Source of the DNA: a virus
Virus record (IMG/VR): IMGVR_UViG_3300027675_000013
Location: 1 to 43,079 of that record
Reading direction: 5' to 3' (one strand)
DNA length: 43,079 bases
Shown here one piece after another: positions 38,450 through 43,079 of this stretch. The position numbers were made by a program, and so were the translations under genes. The notes beneath the pieces are model-generated. The model made no database searches, had not been told where the DNA came from, and worked only from the letters and a program-made list of their open reading frames with translations. Numbering within the stretch: position 1 is the stretch's first letter; each line of letters begins with the position of its first letter.

Positions 38450-38863
38450 ATGAAAAATCTAATTATTGCTTCAATTATTATTTTGTTGCTGGTAATATGG
38501 GCCTTGACACCAAAAGGAGGTGAATCCCGGCCAATGGATAACAAGAAGATCGAAACCAAGGAAGCTAAGAAAGCCATAAATTTTGACGGAAAATATAAAA
38601 ATAAATATGGCGCAATCTGTGAAATTAAAGGCAATAGGGCTTTATTCTATGCCAGCAAAACAGATTTAAAAACCGGCTCATTTATTGAAGACAATTTTAT
38701 TGAGTCTAATCTGGCCGGAGATGGGCAAGCTAAAACCCTTAAATTTCGTTATATTGATGATACTGGCGGATATACAATAGTTATTTCTGAACATGATTTA
38801 AAAATAACCTATGAAAACCCGGAGGAAAATGATTTGATTGCAAATCAATATAAAAAAATATAA
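38450..38863 (+). CDS. Membrane-anchored or secreted accessory protein, 137 aa
   Basis: The first 20 residues are a hydrophobic anchor or uncleaved signal (KNLIIASIIILLLVIWAL). A Lys-rich linker with KEAKK (from a dispersed 15-mer) follows, then a beta-rich domain with AICEIKGNRALFYA and TIVISEHDLKITYENP. Own promoter, terminal position and terminator make it a typical moron. A small lipocalin-like or stress-protein-like outer domain is possible, but no family is recognised. GGGTGAAAAT precedes the ATG. Confidence 0.6.
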   Translation: MKNLIIASIIILLLVIWALTPKGGESRPMDNKKIETKEAKKAINFDGKYKNKYGAICEIKGNRALFYASKTDLKTGSFIEDNFIESNLAGDGQAKTLKFRYIDDTGGYTIVISEHDLKITYENPEENDLIANQYKKI

Positions 38864-38934
38864 AATACTTATAATCTGGTTTTATTTGTGTTTTAGTTTT
38901 CATTTTGTACAATTATCAATTGTTCCTTTTGAAA

Positions 38935-38982
38935 TAATAAAGAAATCGGCCACCGTGAAGAATGGGGCCGATTTCTTTATTA
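38935..38982. terminator. Strong bidirectional terminator
   Basis: A perfect 17-bp stem (38935-38951 with 38966-38982; inner part AAATCGGCC/GGCCGATTT) around a 14-base loop. A/T-rich outer ends supply T-runs in both directions. It separates the late plus-strand genes from the minus-strand FtsK-like operon. Confidence 0.9.
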
Positions 38983-38999
38983 AATTTATAGGTATTTAT

Positions 39000-40043
39000 T
39001 TAAATAGTACTTTCTTTATATTTTAAACTAGTCCCGGAAGATTGAAAACAATCTAATTCATTTTTAATTTTTTTCCATTGGCTTTCTGTTAAGTCAAATA
39101 TTTGTCTAATCTTACCAGTGGGAATTGTATCTCCATTTTTGAAATTTTCTTTTAAGTAAGTTGCAATTTCATCTTTTAAAATAGTTAAGTCCTTTTCTTT
39201 TAATAAGATTACATTCTTAACTTTTCCTAACTCTTGACTTAACTTTTTATTTTCTTGACTTAACTCCGACTTAACTTTTTCTAACTCTTGATTTAGTTCT
39301 TTTCCTAACTCAATCTTAACTGGTTCTAACTTAGGATTATCAATGATTTTGTTACTTGACTCAGTTAAGACATTTTTTTGTCCATCAATTATTTTAAATG
39401 TCTCTTGATTGTCACTTAAGTCAAAAGTTAAGTCTTTCAAATTATTGCTATAATCTCTAATTGTATCCATTCTTAACTTATGCAATTTATTAAATAACAT
39501 CATGCGAAAAATTGAAATTAAGCCAGCCGATTCAATTCTTTTTATTTTATTTTCTTGATAATTTAGAAGCCTGAAATCACCGCCAATCGTAGTTGTTAAT
39601 AATATAGATGCTTCTAAAGCGATTGATAAGGCCAAATTCCATAATGTTTTTTCATTAAAGAATTTATAATTATAATTTATGGAAATTGAAAACAATGTTA
39701 ATTGCAAAATTTTAGCTACAAAATAATATCTGGGAAACTTTTGTTTAATGGTTGACTCTTTGATACATATCCCATAGACTACTAATTGACAAAAAATAAT
39801 ACCAATTACAAACCCTATCAAGCCAAGGGTTGTTTTATGGGTTTTTAAGCCGCCGACAATGGTCATAATTGTGGAAGCTAAGAAACCCATAAACCCAATT
39901 AAACCAAATATATAACCCCATAATTTAGTATTATTATCATATCTAATTTCATTCTTTAAATGGCTAATTGTTCTTTTAACTGAAATAAAATCATAATCAA
40001 CTTTAATTTTTTTTATTTTTTCTCTCATTTTTTGAATATCCAT
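39000..40043 (-). CDS. Membrane protein with coiled coil and winged-helix end, 347 aa
   Basis: Four likely membrane helices near 43-65, 72-92, 108-122 and 132-152 are followed by a long coiled coil near 240-290 (ELGKELNQELEKVKSELSQ) and a C-terminal helix-turn-helix-like region (GKIRQIFDLTESQWKKIKNEL). A membrane-bound protein with a DNA-binding tail could tether DNA at the membrane, matching the FtsK-like gene at the head of the operon. No family recognised. GGGAGG precedes the ATG. One copy of the 13-mer lies antisense in it (39873-39885). Confidence 0.65.
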   Translation of the reverse strand: MDIQKMREKIKKIKVDYDFISVKRTISHLKNEIRYDNNTKLWGYIFGLIGFMGFLASTIMTIVGGLKTHKTTLGLIGFVIGIIFCQLVVYGICIKESTIKQKFPRYYFVAKILQLTLFSISINYNYKFFNEKTLWNLALSIALEASILLTTTIGGDFRLLNYQENKIKRIESAGLISIFRMMLFNKLHKLRMDTIRDYSNNLKDLTFDLSDNQETFKIIDGQKNVLTESSNKIIDNPKLEPVKIELGKELNQELEKVKSELSQENKKLSQELGKVKNVILLKEKDLTILKDEIATYLKENFKNGDTIPTGKIRQIFDLTESQWKKIKNELDCFQSSGTSLKYKESTI

Positions 40044-40046
40044 TGT

Positions 40047-40289
40047 TTAGTTTCCTCCCTTTTCCAATAATAAATAATAATCATTGGTTATTTTTTCTAA
40101 ATCTTCTTTGTTTATTGGATGGCCATACTTTTCGTCAAATACAAACACATATTCGCTTTCCTCTTTTGTTAAATGATTTATAAAGCAATCACTTAATTTA
40201 CCGGAAAAAATTTCTAAAATATCGTCTTTTAATCCATTTAAATCTTTCAAACTCATATTATTATCAATCTTAATTACCAATTTATTCAT
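40047..40289 (-). CDS. Hypothetical acidic protein, 80 aa
   Basis: A small alpha/beta protein beginning with a strand (NKLVIKIDN) and a helix (LKDLNGLKDDILEIFSG). GGGAGGAAA precedes the ATG. It overlaps the 163-aa gene by 8 bases and is 3 bases from the next one, so it belongs to the minus-strand operon. Function unknown. Confidence 0.6.
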   Translation of the reverse strand: MNKLVIKIDNNMSLKDLNGLKDDILEIFSGKLSDCFINHLTKEESEYVFVFDEKYGHPINKEDLEKITNDYYLLLEKGGN

Positions 40290-40773
40290 TTGATTTTTCC
40301 TCCCTTAATAATTTATATTTGCGGTTCATTTCCACAATTTCACTTATCCAGCCAATAGACAATAATTCATTAAATCTCTCAGATATAAGATCCTTACCAC
40401 AATAAAAATAATTTGAAATCAATCTGTTCCCCTCTTTTGTATATATCCCGTCTATGGCTTTATCTTTCATGTATATATACATCATTTCTAATTGACAATG
40501 CTTAGATAGCTTTTTAAAATTTTGGCGGTTATTTTCGTTAAATTCGGGGTCATTTTCTGGGGAAATAACATCACACTTTCCGCCGCCGCCACCTTGAAAG
40601 TATACTATAGTTGATTTTCCTTCTAAAAAATTCCTTAAATGAGTTTCTGAAAATTTGCTATTGTGTGGCGGCTTTATCGGGTAAAGGGGATTTATTAAGA
40701 TCGGCTTTACCTCTGGTTGGTTTAGCGTAACCAATTTCCTTAATTGCTTCAAAAACTCTATTATGTTTATCAT
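40282..40773 (-). CDS. Putative winged-helix protein, 163 aa
   Basis: The second half is helical and ends with a region resembling a winged helix (LISERFNELLSIGWISEIVEMNRKYKLL), as in replication or transcription regulators. A run of five Gly (QGGGGGK) near 60 is unusual. The first 39 codons overlap the FtsK-like gene (116 bases) in another frame. Since AAAGGGGGTG lies 10 bases before ATG 40773 and no good internal start exists, the overlap seems real. No family recognised. Confidence 0.6.
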   Translation of the reverse strand: MINIIEFLKQLRKLVTLNQPEVKPILINPLYPIKPPHNSKFSETHLRNFLEGKSTIVYFQGGGGGKCDVISPENDPEFNENNRQNFKKLSKHCQLEMMYIYMKDKAIDGIYTKEGNRLISNYFYCGKDLISERFNELLSIGWISEIVEMNRKYKLLREEKSNE

Positions 40774-42430
40774 CTATATACACCCCCTTTAATTTGTAAA
40801 TAATCCCTTTTTCATCTTTGAAACAAAAATAACCCTGCTCTTGATGCATTGCATAATCATAATAGTCTGGACTTTCTAACATATATTTTATTTCGGATGA
40901 TTCAGCAAATTTATGTATTGCTCTCCCATCAATAGAAACTCTCCACGATTTATAATATTGGTCGTCGGTGGCCTTTTGAATTATGTCTAATATATGGAAT
41001 CCAACCGACCTTGATTTAGTTAGAAAATATGTTCTAATATCTTTGTAATTCATTTCTTGAGTTTCGGTCCCAAAATCAATAGTGTATTCTTTTTTATAAT
41101 TCATTTGGACCGGTGTGTTAATTTCATCACTAACAATTAGGAAATAAGGCAGTGGATTATCTGGGAACATTTTATTATACTGTCCAATGTCCCGACATTC
41201 TATCCCAGTATCAAAAGTAACATCTTCAAATATTTTTAACCTTCTTTTAAATTCAGCAATCAAGTTAATATAAAATTCCATTTGGGCCGATTCTGAGTCC
41301 TCCAGCATATGAATATTTTTAATGCCTCTATATTTATTCATGGCGGACCTTTTGAAATCGGTTATGAATATAACTAACTTATCGTAACTATAATATTCCA
41401 TTCCATCAATCCACGTGTTAGCTGTGCAACTTTTACCGGTGTTAGTCATGCCGCCAACTATAGCGTGGGTTAATTTTGTCATGTCGGAAAATACTACTTT
41501 ACCATTGGTCGGATTAATTCCAACTATAAAAGGTAAGATCATATCTTTTGGCGGTCTTACTGTCTCTATAACTTCATCTAGGTAATAGATTTTATTTTCT
41601 AATTTTTTGATTTTAAATTCATAGTTACCGCCATTAGTTGTAACTTCTAAACTACCCGGTTTAATTCCCAATTTATGAGTAACTTCGTTTAATTCTCTGT
41701 TTAAGAATTTTAGCTTAATTTTGGACTGATAAATATATATGTCCTGATATTTGTCAGTTGTTGCACTTACAAAATTTGGTAACCCCTTCATGTCTTTTAG
41801 TATCTGTTCTAACCGGTCCCGGCTTCCTATTTCCATCTTACTATATCTATCATCGAAACCCTTTTTATACTTAACATAATAAATATTTCTATTGAATATG
41901 TCGTTTTTTATCTTGGTAACGGTAGAATTTGTGATAATATTTAATTGGTTTTTATGTGTTTCTGTTAGTGGGATATTGGATTTTAATGTCAATACGCCCC
42001 TAACATTTTCTATTAAATTTACATCATTTTTAAAACTTTTTTCTAAATTATTTACAATCTTTGTAGTTTTTTTGAAATTCCAAATAATAAATCTTATTAA
42101 GTCTAATGGATAAGCTAATATTAAGGGTAAAAACAATGATTTAAGGGGGAAATTACGTTTTATTATTAGCAATCCAACCAGAACAAACAAAGCAATTAAA
42201 AACCCAATAACCCCTCTAAAATCTAGTTTAAAAAAATATTCATGAGTTAACCGCATCATTGAAAACAGTTTAACCCTTTTTTTTTGCTTTTCCATGGCCA
42301 ATTTTAGCATTTGGGAAAACAAAATAAAAAATAAACTAAATAGTGGGTTTTGGCCGAAATATTCGAGGGCTATTCCGATAACGCAAAATGAAATTATTTC
42401 AAATTTTGTTATTGATATTTTATTATTCAT
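40658..42430 (-). CDS. FtsK/TcpA-like DNA translocase or coupling ATPase
   Basis: A 590-residue protein. Three or four membrane helices lie in the first 125 residues (about 8-45, 74-92, 99-117). Then come a cytoplasmic linker and an FtsK-type ATPase domain with Walker A GGMTNTGKSC near 324-333, a Walker-B-like strand LVIFITDFKRS near 354 and a second IVSDEIN strand near 431. The order resembles coupling proteins of Gram-positive conjugative elements such as Tn916 Orf21 and ICEBs1 ConQ. It may move or segregate phage DNA at the membrane. No relaxase is seen. AAGGAGGT precedes the ATG. Confidence 0.8.
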   Translation of the reverse strand: MNNKISITKFEIISFCVIGIALEYFGQNPLFSLFFILFSQMLKLAMEKQKKRVKLFSMMRLTHEYFFKLDFRGVIGFLIALFVLVGLLIIKRNFPLKSLFLPLILAYPLDLIRFIIWNFKKTTKIVNNLEKSFKNDVNLIENVRGVLTLKSNIPLTETHKNQLNIITNSTVTKIKNDIFNRNIYYVKYKKGFDDRYSKMEIGSRDRLEQILKDMKGLPNFVSATTDKYQDIYIYQSKIKLKFLNRELNEVTHKLGIKPGSLEVTTNGGNYEFKIKKLENKIYYLDEVIETVRPPKDMILPFIVGINPTNGKVVFSDMTKLTHAIVGGMTNTGKSCTANTWIDGMEYYSYDKLVIFITDFKRSAMNKYRGIKNIHMLEDSESAQMEFYINLIAEFKRRLKIFEDVTFDTGIECRDIGQYNKMFPDNPLPYFLIVSDEINTPVQMNYKKEYTIDFGTETQEMNYKDIRTYFLTKSRSVGFHILDIIQKATDDQYYKSWRVSIDGRAIHKFAESSEIKYMLESPDYYDYAMHQEQGYFCFKDEKGIIYKLKGVYIDDKHNRVFEAIKEIGYAKPTRGKADLNKSPLPDKAATQ

Positions 42431-42465
42431 TTCTGTTTACCTCCTTGATTTTTCCTCATACTTAT

Positions 42466-42494
42466 ATTATACTTATATCATAAGTATAAGTCAA
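42466..42494 (-). promoter_or_regulatory. Promoter for FtsK-like operon, with ATAAGT operator
   Basis: On the minus strand, TTGACT (42494-42489) and TATAAT (42471-42466) are 17 bases apart. The region 42467-42489 is a 10-bp inverted repeat (TTATACTTAT/ATAAGTATAA, 3-base centre), and ATAAGT words recur as in P1-P4. Confidence 0.8.
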
Positions 42495-42526
42495 TACAGG
42501 CAAAAGTATAGAAAGGGTGTAATATT

Positions 42527-42691
42527 ATGGAAGTAATCAAAAACTTGCAGAAACATGGTACAAGTAAATGCGTCGTGTTAGATTCATGGATTTTAAAATA
42601 TTTGGGAATAATTAAGCAAATTAAATTAACTATAGAACCAACAAGAATAATTATTGAAAGGATTGATAAAAATGGCAATCAGGAAGTTTAA
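42527..42691 (+). CDS. Second AbrB-like protein, 54 aa
   Basis: A 54-residue protein with the AbrB/SpoVT layout: VIKNLQKHGTSKCVVL, then DSWILKYLGIIKQ and KLTIEPTRIIIERI. It resembles the 4617-4799 protein in length and order but lacks its acidic G-D-E-V turn, so dimerisation may differ. GAAAGGGTG precedes the ATG. It is divergent from the FtsK-like operon across a palindromic promoter that it may regulate. The 3' end overlaps the next gene by 20 bases. Confidence 0.65.
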   Translation: MEVIKNLQKHGTSKCVVLDSWILKYLGIIKQIKLTIEPTRIIIERIDKNGNQEV

Positions 42692-42857
42692 GAAAGAACT
42701 AAGTAAGACTACTAAAATTTTAGAGTTAGTAAGAGCTTTACAAAAAGAGGCCGAAGCATATCAAAATGATTTCGGCGGGGATGAAAGTGTTGACGATTTT
42801 TGTAATACTATTTGTTACTATTGTAGCGAGGTAAGGGATGTGATAAATGATGATTGA
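42672..42857 (+). CDS. Hypothetical protein, 61 aa
   Basis: A small protein with a basic N-terminus (AIRKFKKELSK), a helix and an acidic C-terminal half with three Cys (CNTICYYC). Starts inside the AbrB-like gene with GAAAGGATTG upstream and overlaps the next gene by 11 bases. Function unknown. Confidence 0.55.
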   Translation: MAIRKFKKELSKTTKILELVRALQKEAEAYQNDFGGDESVDDFCNTICYYCSEVRDVINDD

Positions 42858-43079
42858 TTACGAAAAGTTAGATTACTTAAAACACCATGTTGAAAACTAT
42901 TTAGAACAAATAAAAGATATTCGTTTTAAATATAGCTTTGATTTAGAAACGGCTGTAAATGTCTTATTTGACCGGGAATATAAATATACTTTGGTCGAAT
43001 TAAAAAGAAATGTAAAAAATTGTATTGATGAAATGATAAAAATATATAACGAGTTTGATAAATATACAAAAGGTTATAC
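42847..43079 (+). CDS. 5' part of seam-spanning hypothetical protein
   Basis: ATG 42847 opens a frame that continues through the end of the window into 1-167, giving 90 residues in total. The N-terminus is helical (DYEKLDYLKHHVENYLEQIK), and the whole looks like a small alpha-helical protein. GCGAGGTAAGGG lies upstream. Function unknown. Confidence 0.75.
   Translation, partial: MMIDYEKLDYLKHHVENYLEQIKDIRFKYSFDLETAVNVLFDREYKYTLVELKRNVKNCIDEMIKIYNEFDKYTKGY
42953..43079. repeat. Terminal overlap, right copy
   Basis: Identical to 1-127; see the left copy. It should be counted once in the circular genome. Confidence 0.95.

Noticed and set aside
38838-39026. Plus-strand 62-codon frame
   Set aside because: It runs through the strong bidirectional terminator and overlaps the end of two genes; no ribosome site.
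1-43079. tRNA genes, reverse transcriptase/diversity-generating element, CRISPR-Cas genes
   Set aside because: I looked for cloverleaf-like GGTTC blocks, YxDD-type reverse transcriptase motifs with variable repeats, and Cas motifs, and saw none that hold up.

Overview
The window reads as one complete circular virus genome. The first 127 bases (1-127) are repeated exactly at the end (42953-43079), and a 90-residue reading frame runs straight across the junction. The unique circle is therefore 42,952 bp. It carries a full set of tailed-phage (Caudoviricetes) genes with siphovirus character: small and large terminase, portal, scaffold, an SU10-like HK97-fold capsid protein, HK97 gp10-like protein, tail tube, frameshifted tail chaperones, tape measure and baseplate genes. 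Low G+C content, strong Shine-Dalgarno sites (AAGGAGG type), many TTG/GTG starts, a sortase (LPXTG) surface protein and a phi-LC3-type holin point to a low-GC Gram-positive host (Firmicutes, perhaps Clostridia). The genus cannot be named from the sequence. I see no integrase, recombinase, tRNA, CRISPR array or DNA polymerase.

Layout. (1) 42.5-43.1 kb and 0-1.2 kb: a plus-strand operon of small genes across the seam, from an AbrB-like protein through a YdjM-like membrane hydrolase to small membrane proteins, closed by a bidirectional terminator. (2) 1.2-4.5 kb, minus strand: RecD-like helicase, primase-type zinc-ribbon protein and two small genes, with a divergent promoter and palindrome at 4.54-4.58 kb. 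(3) 4.6-7.1 kb, plus strand: an AbrB-like regulator, three DnaA-box-like 9-mers beside an AT-rich tract (possible origin) and a DinG/XPD-like helicase. (4) 7.09-7.85 kb: a 760-bp non-coding control region full of palindromes and terminators, with a possible small RNA. (5) 7.85-16.1 kb: accessory and early genes, including the LPXTG protein, HTH regulators, a HIRAN protein, an ERF-type annealing protein, an ERCC4 nuclease and a ParB-methyltransferase fusion. Four near-identical promoters (TTGACA-17-TATAAT/TATACT with ATAAGT half-sites) drive this block. (6) 16.2-38.4 kb: the late region, beginning with a ribbon-helix-helix gene behind a compact terminator/promoter/operator, followed by lysis, packaging, head, tail and baseplate genes. 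(7) 38.45-38.86 kb: a moron-like membrane-anchored gene with its own promoter. (8) 39.0-42.4 kb, minus strand: an operon headed by an FtsK/conjugation-coupling-like ATPase with membrane and winged-helix proteins.

The likely working plan is as follows. Early promoters sharing the ATAAGT operator express replication, recombination and modification genes. The RHH gene and its operator sit at the entry to the late operon. Capsid-region translation may be tuned by three tandem bulged-A hairpins just before the scaffold gene. The FtsK-like operon, the absence of an integrase and the DnaA-like boxes fit a phage-plasmid lifestyle, but a purely lytic phage cannot be excluded.

The most unusual signals are two. 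The first is the trio of tandem RNA hairpins (22682-22751) with a compensatory base-pair change. The second is a 12-15-base word (core GAAGCTAAGAAA, nine copies) in different frames and strands, one copy of which lies inverted in the loop of a perfect 15-bp stem at 8829-8887. That stem-loop is a candidate antisense RNA or DNA signal.
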